From: Psychrobacter sp.
Lineage (GTDB): Bacteria; Pseudomonadota; Gammaproteobacteria; Pseudomonadales; Moraxellaceae
Direction of reading: 5' to 3'
DNA: 8,501 bases
NCBI GenBank assembly: GCA_020024075.1
Contig: JAHHUJ010000083.1
Coordinates: forward strand, 1 to 8,501
The notes under the pieces were generated by a model. It ran no database searches, was not told the origin of the DNA, and saw only the letters and a list, made by a program, of their open reading frames with translations. A program made the translations under genes and the position numbers. Shown here piece after piece: positions 1 to 6,007 of the stretch. Position 1 is the stretch's first letter. Each line of letters starts with the position of its first letter.

Positions 1-34
1 GTATCGGATTGAAAACAGTTAGACTTTAGATTTA

Positions 35-68
35 ATGCCAAACTCTAATTTGATATTAGGTTTGGCGT
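35..68 (-). terminator. Hairpin, probable terminator of the HAD phosphatase gene
   Basis: An inverted repeat pairs GCCAAAC (37-43) with GTTTGGC (60-66) and CTAAT (45-49) with ATTAG (55-59). There is one bulged T at 44, a 5-nt loop (50-54), and two further outer pairs (A35-T68, T36-G67 wobble). It begins 11 nt beyond the stop codon of the minus-strand gene at 80-910, where a terminator is expected. The T-tract after the stem on the minus strand is poor, so it may be an mRNA-stabilising 3' hairpin or a weak terminator. The stem is seen directly; the function is inferred. Confidence 0.5.
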
Positions 69-79
69 AACCCTAAATT

Positions 80-910
80 TTAATGGTTAAGGTCAAGTGA
101 TTTAGCTGTAATAAGAGGGTTTAGTACCTGCTGCAGCCCATACTCCTCAATACTACCGGTAATAAAGTCCGCACGCTGTTGTAAGGCTGGCTGGCCATCT
201 CCCATAGCAATAGCATAGCCCACCGCATCAAACATCTCTAAATCATTAAATCCATCACCAATGGCCATCGCCTCACTAATGTCTATGCCAAAGTATTGGC
301 AAACATCACGCACGCCTCGCTCTTTAGACGCTTCAAGGGGTAGGATATCACCGCCAATTTGATGCCAATGAACCAGCTTCAATCCAAACTTTGCAAAGTC
401 CACTTCTTGCATTGTTTGATTATCATCTTTAAAAAATACCGAACATTGATATACAGGGTTGGTTTTGTAGTAATTTGGGTCGATGATTGAGCTTGGGTTG
501 GTGGCAATAAAGGCTCGTATTTGTTCATTATCATTGGCCCAAGCCAAATGAGTGTCCGAGTCAAATTTATGAACAAGGTGATCTTGACGGCATAACTCAT
601 CAATCTTAGAGGCTTGCTGCAGTGTTAACGGGTAATGACTGATAATGCTTTTTTTATCAAAGCTGTATTGCCCATTGGTACAGACGATAGCATCAAAAAC
701 ACCGGCCTCAAATAACGCCAAGATATCCTCAGGGATTATGGATTTAGAGCGGCCAGTGGCAATGGCCAATTTAATATCAGTTTTTGCTAACTGCTCTAAA
801 GTGGCTTGGTTATGAGGGGCGATGATGCCATCACGGCTTAGAGTATCATCGATATCAAAGAAAATAATCTTTGGATTAAATAGGGGCTTATTTGCAACTA
901 TTTCAGTCAT
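80..910 (-). CDS. HAD-superfamily hydrolase, Cof-like (class IIB) phosphatase
   Basis: This is a 276-residue protein of the Cof/YidA-type haloacid dehalogenase phosphatases, which remove phosphate from small metabolites such as sugar phosphates or cofactors using Mg2+. All four HAD motifs are present: motif I FFDIDDTL with nucleophile Asp19 and acid/base Asp21, motif II ATGR with Thr52, motif III Lys196, and motif IV GDGFNDLEM with Asp219 and Asp223. Residues about 80-185 between motifs II and III form the C2-type cap, which sets substrate choice; its sequence does not reveal the substrate. Length is normal for the family (about 270). The ATG at 908-910 is preceded on its strand by AGGA with suitable spacing. 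No signal peptide or membrane segment is seen, so it should be cytoplasmic. It lies downstream of the acyltransferase on the same strand, but a terminator separates them. Family assignment is confident; the substrate is unknown. Confidence 0.93.
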   Translation of the reverse strand: MTEIVANKPLFNPKIIFFDIDDTLSRDGIIAPHNQATLEQLAKTDIKLAIATGRSKSIIPEDILALFEAGVFDAIVCTNGQYSFDKKSIISHYPLTLQQASKIDELCRQDHLVHKFDSDTHLAWANDNEQIRAFIATNPSSIIDPNYYKTNPVYQCSVFFKDDNQTMQEVDFAKFGLKLVHWHQIGGDILPLEASKERGVRDVCQYFGIDISEAMAIGDGFNDLEMFDAVGYAIAMGDGQPALQQRADFITGSIEEYGLQQVLNPLITAKSLDLNH

Positions 911-965
911 GGTATTCCTAAAAGCAAAGTTTACGGATTATTTAACTCACTGTACCATAGCATAA

Positions 966-993
966 GTTGTATTAAAGTGAATACAGTTGCCAA
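966..993 (-). promoter_or_regulatory. Candidate sigma70-type promoter for the HAD gene
   Basis: On the minus strand TTGGCA (complement of 988-993, 5/6 to the -35 consensus) is followed after 16 nt by TACAAC (complement of 966-971, 4/6 to the -10 consensus). It lies about 55 nt upstream of the HAD start codon and after the upstream terminator at 1036-1075, so the position is sensible. The match is modest and other pairings exist in this AT-rich stretch. Confidence 0.3.
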
Positions 994-1035
994 AATAGCT
1001 GTATCAAAAATTAAGGGAGCTTGCGATCAGAGCCA

Positions 1036-1075
1036 GAAAAAAGCCTCTTTAGTTTATTGGACTAAAAGAGGCTTT
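1036..1075 (-). terminator. Rho-independent terminator of the carnitine acyltransferase gene
   Basis: Positions 1040-1053 pair with 1061-1075 as a roughly 14-bp stem (AAAGCCTCTTTAGT with its complement carrying one extra A) around a 7-nt loop. Read on the minus strand, the stem is followed by a run of six T (complement of 1037-1042, partly within the stem base). It lies about 140 nt past the stop codon of the acyltransferase gene and before the HAD gene, so it should separate the two transcripts. This is the clearest intrinsic terminator in the window. Confidence 0.8.
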
Positions 1076-1136
1076 ATGGGTTAATTAAGACAATAACTGA
1101 TTTTGACAAGGCTATTTAATTTAGCGAAGAAAGCTT

Positions 1137-1168
1137 GTTTAGACAAAAAGTTTCGTTTACACAAAAAG
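1137..1168. repeat. Short direct repeat, 14-bp units at 18-bp period
   Basis: GTTTAGACAAAAAG (1137-1150) is repeated as GTTTACACAAAAAG (1155-1168), 13 of 14 bases identical, separated by TTTC. It sits between the acyltransferase stop codon and its terminator. It looks like a slippage-type duplication. No protein or RNA role is evident. Confidence 0.6.
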
Positions 1169-1211
1169 CTTAGCTGCATGGCTATTGCCAACGGTGGTGT
1201 GAGCTAGTCAG

Positions 1212-2963
1212 TTATTGAGTGAGCTTAACCAGCTTGTTAATAGCTTCCACACAAGCTTGGCACATATCATCAAGATAAGGACTGCTTATAGCATCTGCAA
1301 ATAAGACAAACTCATATGTATGCTCATTAAAGCTGTAGTTCACACCAAAGCCACCTTGGATAACTGGGGCAAATAAAATACGTTTTACCGGATATCGAAC
1401 GCCCATAGACGAGGTGGATAAAAAGTCGCCGCCTGTTAACACTTGATAGCCGGGACTATTAAAGAAGGACGAGACACTTGGGTCATTATCTTCCTCTTTT
1501 ATCATAGACTTCAGCCCTGATAAATGGCGGTCAAAGGCCTGTCCTGTCTTACAGGCAATCACTCGCTGCTTATGAGCATTTAATGCAGATTGTAGCTGCT
1601 CTAAGCGAGCATCATTGTTTAATAAAGATTGTGCCAGCTCAATGGCTTCGGCACTATTAGGACGTAAGCCTTCTGTACGACCTGCCATAAAGTGACTGGT
1701 ATCTACCGCCTCATAAGTATTACGCACTTTACCAAATACTTTTAGCTGTGCGTAAAGTAGAGCGAACTGCATCAGTGCATCGTGGCTGGCTTTGATGGCA
1801 ATGTCTGTATAGTCTACGCAGCATTGTTTGACATTAAGCTTGTCAGATTCAGTGGTAACTTGCTGAATATCTTGTTGAATGCGGCTGGCAATATCTGAAT
1901 CATACTTCCAGTCCATTGGGGTCAGCGTTGGGCTGCCTGCAGCAAGCTTTGTAGAGTCAAGCTCTATCGCAAATGCATTGCTAAACATATGCATCAGTGC
2001 AGCACCGTCAATTTCACTATGCTCAAAGTGAATGGCTACGTAGTCTGAATCTAAGTCCATTTGGTAAGTATTGGGTTTATATTGCCAAGCATTACCTGGC
2101 ATGAAGGTCTGCTCTTTAATTTGAGTGACGTCATCAGCTCCTGAGTGGTAGGGTGCAAAGCAAAACAAGCTGTCTTTTAGCACCTCATAGACGTGTTGGT
2201 TATGTGGGAGCTTGCATAGCTCAGATAAATAATTGGCTGTGTTGATACTATCTAGTGCACTAAGCGCGCTAAAGTTAAAGCTTGGGGCTGGATAGTCCCC
2301 CTTTATTAGATATTGTAGTGCTGTCGCTAAACTAGCCGTGGAGAATACGTTACCCTCTGCATCTGTGACTGCTAGTTGAAAGTGATGGCCTTGCCAAAAC
2401 ACACTGATATGACGATTGGCTGCTTGTTTGGGAGCGTAATAATAGTAATCACTTTCGGTATCTGCTATGCGCATGGCACCGGTCAGTAAGCGCCAGTTGT
2501 ACATTGAGATAGGTTGATTGCGACCATCAACAGGCTGTGTAATATCGTCATTGATATAGTCGATATGTAAACGTGCCAACCGATGAATAAAAGAGGCAGC
2601 ACGTGATAGGCTGTTATCAGAATTTGAATTATCTAAGGGATAATCAAGCTGTAGGCTGGCATTGTTGGTAATGGATTTGGGGCGGGTATCGCTTAAATAC
2701 TCCTCTAGCTTAAGTTCAGTTAGCCAACTAAGCCCTTTTGTAGCCTGAGTATCGGCGTATTCTAATAACCGCTGTTGTAGCTGTGGGCCACCTTGTTGTT
2801 CAAAATAGAGGGCGGCAGCTTGTGTTTCTTGACACTGCTGTTGGTTTAGCAGAGGTGAAATACCGGCAACAAAACGCTCTAACGTCTGCTTTAGTGGGGG
2901 GATGGGTAAGGTTTGCGGGGTTGTTCTTTGCGGGGTTGTTCTTTGCGGGTTTGTTCTTTGCAT
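1212..2963 (-). CDS. Choline/carnitine O-acyltransferase family protein, probable carnitine acyltransferase
   Basis: This 583-residue protein matches the carnitine acyltransferase family along its whole length. These enzymes move an acyl group between CoA and carnitine. The N-terminal LPIPPL block (19-24) is typical. The catalytic motif is EHSEIDG with His315 and Asp319, like the His-x3-Asp of carnitine palmitoyltransferases. TYEAVDTSHFMAGRTEGLR (416-434) gives Tyr417 and Thr430, Arg479 lies in DRHLSGLK, and STS is at 516-518; by alignment from memory these are the carnitine-carboxylate-binding positions of animal CrAT (Tyr452, Thr465, Arg518). Choline acetyltransferases lack that Arg, so carnitine is the likelier acceptor. 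No signal peptide or membrane anchor is seen, so the enzyme is probably soluble. The ATG at 2961-2963 follows GGAG with a 5-nt spacer. The N-terminus (residues 2-16) is a PQRTT repeat. The family is common in eukaryotes and patchy in bacteria. The physiological acyl substrate is unknown. Confidence 0.92.
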   Translation of the reverse strand: MQRTNPQRTTPQRTTPQTLPIPPLKQTLERFVAGISPLLNQQQCQETQAAALYFEQQGGPQLQQRLLEYADTQATKGLSWLTELKLEEYLSDTRPKSITNNASLQLDYPLDNSNSDNSLSRAASFIHRLARLHIDYINDDITQPVDGRNQPISMYNWRLLTGAMRIADTESDYYYYAPKQAANRHISVFWQGHHFQLAVTDAEGNVFSTASLATALQYLIKGDYPAPSFNFSALSALDSINTANYLSELCKLPHNQHVYEVLKDSLFCFAPYHSGADDVTQIKEQTFMPGNAWQYKPNTYQMDLDSDYVAIHFEHSEIDGAALMHMFSNAFAIELDSTKLAAGSPTLTPMDWKYDSDIASRIQQDIQQVTTESDKLNVKQCCVDYTDIAIKASHDALMQFALLYAQLKVFGKVRNTYEAVDTSHFMAGRTEGLRPNSAEAIELAQSLLNNDARLEQLQSALNAHKQRVIACKTGQAFDRHLSGLKSMIKEEDNDPSVSSFFNSPGYQVLTGGDFLSTSSMGVRYPVKRILFAPVIQGGFGVNYSFNEHTYEFVLFADAISSPYLDDMCQACVEAINKLVKLTQ

Positions 2964-2974
2964 GGTTGCTCCAT
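2915..2974. repeat. 15-bp tandem repeat at the 5' end of the acyltransferase gene
   Basis: The unit GCGGGGTTGTTCTTT occurs at 2915-2929 and 2930-2944 (identical) and 2945-2959 (one change). A degenerate fourth copy at 2960-2974 (about 10/15 identical) contains the start codon and ribosome-binding site. Read on the minus strand, the units encode the repeated pentapeptide PQRTT (or RTNPQ). The unit is a multiple of three, so gain or loss of copies keeps the reading frame. Confidence 0.85.
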
Positions 2975-3008
2975 ATTTGAGAGGATAGTCGGAATGATCT
3001 TGACTTTA

Positions 3009-3037
3009 AATATGAACTTAATAATAGGCTGTGTCTA
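3009..3037 (-). promoter_or_regulatory. Candidate promoter for the carnitine acyltransferase gene
   Basis: On the minus strand TAGACA (complement of 3032-3037, 5/6 to -35) and CATATT (complement of 3009-3014, 4/6 to -10) are spaced by exactly 17 nt. Transcription would begin about 40 nt upstream of the ATG, leaving room for the GGAG ribosome-binding site. This is moderate support only. Confidence 0.4.
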
Positions 3038-3097
3038 GGGTGCAGAACTGGGTAGGCAGATTATGTATTTTGGTAAATTTTTTATATAAGTTTTTTT

Positions 3098-3121
3098 GGT
3101 GGTTGATAAGGTGGTTGATAA
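3098..3121. repeat. Perfect 12-bp tandem duplication
   Basis: GGTGGTTGATAA occurs twice back to back (3098-3109 and 3110-3121) in the divergent intergenic region. Each copy carries TTGATA, which resembles a -35 box, but no well-spaced -10 follows (TATACA at 3135 is only 14 nt from the second copy). It could be a paired operator or a neutral slippage duplication. Confidence 0.75.
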
Positions 3122-3276
3122 AAAGCACTCAAGTTATACAGTACACACTAAGAGAGTAGCCTTAAAAAAGAATCTATACTGCAATAAGAGTGCGATACAA
3201 TAAGGCAAGATGGGCAAATTCATATAAACAACCAAAGGTATCTCCCTACTATTAATCTTATAAAAATACTTTGATA

Positions 3277-3281
3277 AAGGA
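3277..3281 (+). promoter_or_regulatory. Ribosome-binding site that fixes the TTG start of cobT
   Basis: AAGGA lies 8 nt upstream of TTG at 3290-3292. No in-frame ATG occurs before the conserved N-terminal CobT sequence, so the TTG with this Shine-Dalgarno site is the best start. Confidence 0.7.
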
Positions 3282-3289
3282 CATTTGTT

Positions 3290-4399
3290 TTGAATACTTT
3301 ACAGCTACCTGCTATTGAAAATATTGATAATCCACAGCTTCGTCAGGAGCTGCAACAGATAATGGATCACAAAACCAAGCCATTAGGTGCTTTAGGTCGG
3401 CTAGAATCTTTGGCAATAAAAATTGGTCTAATTCAAGGCACTACCACGCCCAAAGTAGAGAATCCCCAAATCAGAGTATTTGCAGCAGATCATGGCTTAG
3501 CTATGCATGGGACATCGGCATTTCCTAGTGAAGTGACTGCACAAATGGTGCTGAACTTCTTAAACGGTGGTGCGGCTATTAATGTCATAGCACGTCAGCA
3601 TGATATTGAGCTGAAGGTGGTTGATGCTGGAGTGGCTACAGACTTTGCCGAGTTTGGGGTAGCCAATCATCCGCAGCTGCTAGATTACAAGGTGCGTATG
3701 GGTAGCCGCGATGCGCTCACCGAAGCGGCCATGAGTAGCGAAGAGTGTGTGCAGGCACTACAAGCGGGTATGGATGTCGCTAAGCAGCTTGAAGGAAATC
3801 TATTTATCGCAGGTGAGATGGGCATAGGCAATACTTCAGCGGCCAGCTTATTGCTTGCTAAGCTTGAGGATGTGTCCATTGCCGACTGTATTGGACGGGG
3901 AACTGGGCTAGATGATGCTGGATTGCAGCGTAAAATTAAGGTGCTCACTGAAGTGCTACAACGCTATGAGCAGGTGACTACGCCGCTTGAAGTATTGGCT
4001 GCGGTGGGCGGGCTTGAGATTGCCATGATGGCGGGTGCTTTTATTCAAGCGGCCAGTGACAGACGTATCTTATTGATTGATGGGTTTATTGCTAGCAGTG
4101 CATTATTGGCTGCAGAGCATTTAGTGCCCGGTGTGGCACAGTTCGCCATCTTTGCTCATCATTCGGTAGAGCCTGGTCATGCGAAGCTGTTAAGTGCTTT
4201 GGATGCCGAGCCACTGCTAGACTTTGATATGCGTCTAGGAGAGGGCAGTGGGGCGGCATTGGCTTATCCTTTATTGCAGTCTGCTTGTGCCATTATCAAT
4301 GAGATGGCAAGCTTCGAAGATGCGGGCATTAGTGAAAAAAGCGAGCCAGATTCACAAGAAGCTATAGCCCCAGTTACCGCCACTACTGATGGACAATAA
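3290..4399 (+). CDS. cobT: Nicotinate-nucleotide--dimethylbenzimidazole phosphoribosyltransferase
   Basis: CobT transfers phosphoribose from nicotinate mononucleotide to 5,6-dimethylbenzimidazole (or a related base), giving the alpha-ribazole phosphate that becomes the lower ligand of cobalamin. The 369-residue protein has the family blocks in order: TKPLGALGRLE (29-39), FAADHGLA (64-71) with the following SEVTAQMV segment, GEMGIGNTSA (175-184), GRGTGLDD (202-209) and RLGEGSGAAL (315-324). Glu318 in the last block matches the catalytic Glu317 of the Salmonella enzyme. The start is TTG, supported by AAGGA 8 nt upstream. The conserved domain ends near residue 340, and the last roughly 25 residues are an acidic, Ser/Thr/Ala-rich tail that I do not recognise and that may be dispensable. 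It is the first gene of the cobT-cobS-cobC operon, with cobS starting 5 nt after its stop. It should be cytoplasmic. Confidence 0.96.
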   Translation: MNTLQLPAIENIDNPQLRQELQQIMDHKTKPLGALGRLESLAIKIGLIQGTTTPKVENPQIRVFAADHGLAMHGTSAFPSEVTAQMVLNFLNGGAAINVIARQHDIELKVVDAGVATDFAEFGVANHPQLLDYKVRMGSRDALTEAAMSSEECVQALQAGMDVAKQLEGNLFIAGEMGIGNTSAASLLLAKLEDVSIADCIGRGTGLDDAGLQRKIKVLTEVLQRYEQVTTPLEVLAAVGGLEIAMMAGAFIQAASDRRILLIDGFIASSALLAAEHLVPGVAQFAIFAHHSVEPGHAKLLSALDAEPLLDFDMRLGEGSGAALAYPLLQSACAIINEMASFEDAGISEKSEPDSQEAIAPVTATTDGQ

Positions 4400-4404
4400 A
4401 GCAG

Positions 4405-5199
4405 ATGTCTCTTAAGCAAGAATGGCGTCTGCTACTGGTCGCCACTCAGTTTCTTACCCGTATTCCGGTCAAGCTTGATGGCTATCAGCCGCAGTGGTTA
4501 CACCAAAGCAGTCGTCATTTTCCGGGCGTAGGGCTACTGGTGGGAGTGCTTTGTGCTGTCGTTTTTTGGATAGTAAGCTTTGGCTTCTCACCTTTGGTTG
4601 CCGCAGTTGCTAGCACCGCCTTTGGGATTAAGCTGACGGGTGCCTTTCATGAAGACGGGCTGGCTGATACTTGTGATGGGCTTGGCGGCGGACTTACCCG
4701 TGAGCGCACGCTAACCATTATGAAAGACTCTCGTATAGGCACTTACGGTACGTTAGGGTTGGCCTGTGCTCTACTATTAAAGGTGAGTCTTTTGGCCACA
4801 ATGCCAGTAATGACAGCGGTCGTCGCTTTGATTATTGCGCACAGTGCCTCACGCTTGCTGTGTACCTCGCTTATTGTACTGCTGCCTTATGGCGGTGAAG
4901 TAGAGCATGTAAAGGCCAAGCCAATGGCGCAACAAATGACCTTAAAGCAGTGGCTGGCAAGTGGACTGTGGCTGCTATTAATTGCGGTTGTTTTATTTTT
5001 ATTATTGCCGCAGGCAGTGCAACAAATAACCGCTCAGCAGTGGGCACTGGCTTTAATCTTCGCTGTATTGGGGGTAACCCATATGTATCGACTGCTCAAA
5101 AGGCGCTTGCAAGGGTTTACCGGAGATGGCTTAGGGGCAACGCAGCAAATTACTGAAATTGCCATTTATGCAGGCTTAGCAGCCAACTTTACTGGATAG
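4405..5199 (+). CDS. cobS: Adenosylcobinamide-GDP ribazoletransferase (cobalamin synthase)
   Basis: CobS joins adenosylcobinamide-GDP to alpha-ribazole (or its 5'-phosphate), releasing GMP and forming adenosylcobalamin or its phosphate, at the inner membrane. The 264-residue protein shows the family marks: TQFLTRIPV (14-22), RHFPGVGLLVG (37-47), and the metal- and substrate-binding motif HEDGLADTCDG (82-92) followed by MKDSRIGTYG (106-115). A C-terminal GFTGDGLGATQQITE block spans 237-251. Hydrophobic segments at about 42-60, 62-80, 116-140, 139-160, 185-202 and 213-226 fit a polytopic membrane protein. Length is normal. The ATG lies 5 nt after the cobT stop with only a weak Shine-Dalgarno (GGA within the end of cobT), which suggests translational coupling. 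The kinase/guanylyltransferase that makes its substrate (CobU/CobP) is not in the window. Confidence 0.96.
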   Translation: MSLKQEWRLLLVATQFLTRIPVKLDGYQPQWLHQSSRHFPGVGLLVGVLCAVVFWIVSFGFSPLVAAVASTAFGIKLTGAFHEDGLADTCDGLGGGLTRERTLTIMKDSRIGTYGTLGLACALLLKVSLLATMPVMTAVVALIIAHSASRLLCTSLIVLLPYGGEVEHVKAKPMAQQMTLKQWLASGLWLLLIAVVLFLLLPQAVQQITAQQWALALIFAVLGVTHMYRLLKRRLQGFTGDGLGATQQITEIAIYAGLAANFTG

Positions 5200-5209
5200 A
5201 CTTCTCATT

Positions 5210-5863
5210 ATGCAATTATATATTTGGCGCCATCCCAAGCCTAAGCAGGTGCAAGGGCTGTGCTTCGGTCAAAGCGAAGTGGCTGTTGATAGGCGTAAAT
5301 TAAAGCGACTGGCACACCAAATACAGCGTTTTGTCAGAGTAAATCAGTTGCCAAAGCAGATTTGGGTCAGCCCGTTACAGCGCTCCCAGCAAGTGGGAGA
5401 GTATTTGGCCGCCCAAGGCTTTGAATGTTATGTCGATGACCGGTTGCTCGAAACCCATTTTGGCGCTTGGGAAGGCAAGCCTTGGTCACAGATTAGTAAA
5501 GAGGATATTGATAACTGGTGCGATAACTTTGCAGACTTTGCTCCGACTGGTGGCGAGAGTTTGAGGCAATTATTTCAGCGAGTTGCTGCTTGGATTGAGC
5601 AACAAAAACAGCCACAAGCCGAGCTTGATAACAGTAACTTTAAAAATAACAGTAATTCTGAAAGTAACGATAAATCTGCACAGAATAATAAGATTGAAAA
5701 CAATAATAAAGCTGATAGTAATAATAAAACAGTGTTGGTGGTGGGCCATGCTGGCTGGATTAATACCGCTAAGTTGATTCATCAAGGTCAATCAGTACCT
5801 ACTAAAGCGATACATTGGCCAGCTGCTGTTTGTCATGGCGAACTAACTTATCTACAGTTTTAG
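5210..5863 (+). CDS. cobC: Histidine phosphatase family protein, probable alpha-ribazole-5'-phosphate phosphatase
   Basis: CobC removes the 5'-phosphate from alpha-ribazole phosphate (or the phosphate of adenosylcobalamin phosphate) in the last steps of cobalamin assembly. The 217-residue protein keeps the phosphoglycerate-mutase-type catalytic set: Arg7-His8 (phosphate-accepting His) in YIWRHPKP, Arg58 in SPLQR, Glu81 in LLETHFGAWEG, and His180 in VVGHAGW. The usual RHG is RHP here, a variant I recall from several CobC-like proteins. Residues about 136-172, just before the catalytic strand with His180, are an Asn/Ser/Lys-rich low-complexity insertion absent from typical members. It starts 10 nt after the cobS stop with a weak ribosome-binding site, so coupling within the operon is likely. 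The cob context is what supports CobC over another histidine phosphatase. Confidence 0.86.
   Translation: MQLYIWRHPKPKQVQGLCFGQSEVAVDRRKLKRLAHQIQRFVRVNQLPKQIWVSPLQRSQQVGEYLAAQGFECYVDDRLLETHFGAWEGKPWSQISKEDIDNWCDNFADFAPTGGESLRQLFQRVAAWIEQQKQPQAELDNSNFKNNSNSESNDKSAQNNKIENNNKADSNNKTVLVVGHAGWINTAKLIHQGQSVPTKAIHWPAAVCHGELTYLQF
5624..5728 (+). repeat. AT-rich low-complexity insertion inside cobC
   Basis: This stretch is built from repeated AATAAT, AGTAA and AATAAA-like triplet runs and encodes a segment made mostly of Asn, Ser, Lys, Asp and Glu (about residues 139-173). It is much richer in A than the flanking cobC sequence, which suggests expansion by slippage inside a surface loop. The reading frame is intact and the catalytic GHAG motif follows immediately. 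Confidence 0.75.
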
Positions 5864-5895
5864 TTTTAACAGCTCTAAATTACAATATTTGACTC

Positions 5896-5937
5896 AGGCA
5901 CCCAACAAATGAAGCTATAAGTAGCGGTGTCTTTTTT
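5896..5937 (+). terminator. Possible terminator of the cobTSC operon
   Basis: AGGCACC (5896-5902) can pair with GGTGTCT (5926-5932) including one G-T wobble, and a run of six T follows at 5932-5937. The 23-nt loop contains a small inner hairpin, GCTA (5914-5917) with TAGC (5922-5925). It starts 33 nt after the cobC stop. The stem is short and the loop large, so termination may be weak, and read-through into the MarC gene is possible. Confidence 0.4.
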
Positions 5938-5997
5938 GGTATCATCACCACCTTCACCCACAACCGTTAAAATAATAATTAAACCAAGGTTTTTGTT

Positions 5998-6003
5998 AAG
6001 GAG
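5998..6003 (+). promoter_or_regulatory. Ribosome-binding site that decides the MarC/YhgN start
   Basis: AAGGAG lies 4 nt upstream of ATG at 6008-6010. The frame is open back to a GTG at 5927, but the 27 extra residues are not hydrophobic like the family N-terminus and would run through the cobC terminator hairpin. The ATG gives a protein of 196 residues, essentially the length of E. coli YhgN. Confidence 0.8.
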
Positions 6004-6007
6004 TTTT

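Larger units (their letters stand above)
2964..3289. other. Divergent intergenic region between the acyltransferase gene and cobT
   Basis: This 326-bp AT-rich stretch must hold the promoters of both flanking genes. It contains a candidate minus-strand promoter (3009-3037) and a 12-bp tandem duplication (3098-3121). On the plus strand TATACT (3175-3180), TACAAT (3196-3201) and TATAAA (3259-3264) resemble -10 boxes, but none has a good -35 at the right distance, so I do not name a cobT promoter. I looked for the conserved core and B12-box features of a cobalamin riboswitch before cobT and did not find them. No open reading frame of note is present. Confidence 0.6.

Noticed and set aside
2783..2980. 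65-residue plus-strand open frame with a repeated FAGLF C-terminus
   Set aside because: It lies opposite the 5' end of the acyltransferase gene, and its repeat is just the complementary reading of the 15-bp array. There is no ribosome-binding site or family similarity.
2964..3289. Cobalamin riboswitch upstream of cobT
   Set aside because: I searched by eye for the conserved core and B12-box-like sequence before cobT and found neither; no long structured leader is apparent.
5889..5921. Promoter TTGACT ... TATAAG before yhgN
   Set aside because: Both boxes look reasonable but the spacer is 21 nt, too long for a sigma70 promoter, and the region is better explained as the hairpin after cobC.
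5927..6007. GTG-initiated N-terminal extension of 27 residues on YhgN
   Set aside because: AAGGAG sits directly before the internal ATG at 6008, the resulting 196 residues match the family length, and the extension overlaps the hairpin after cobC and has no family similarity.
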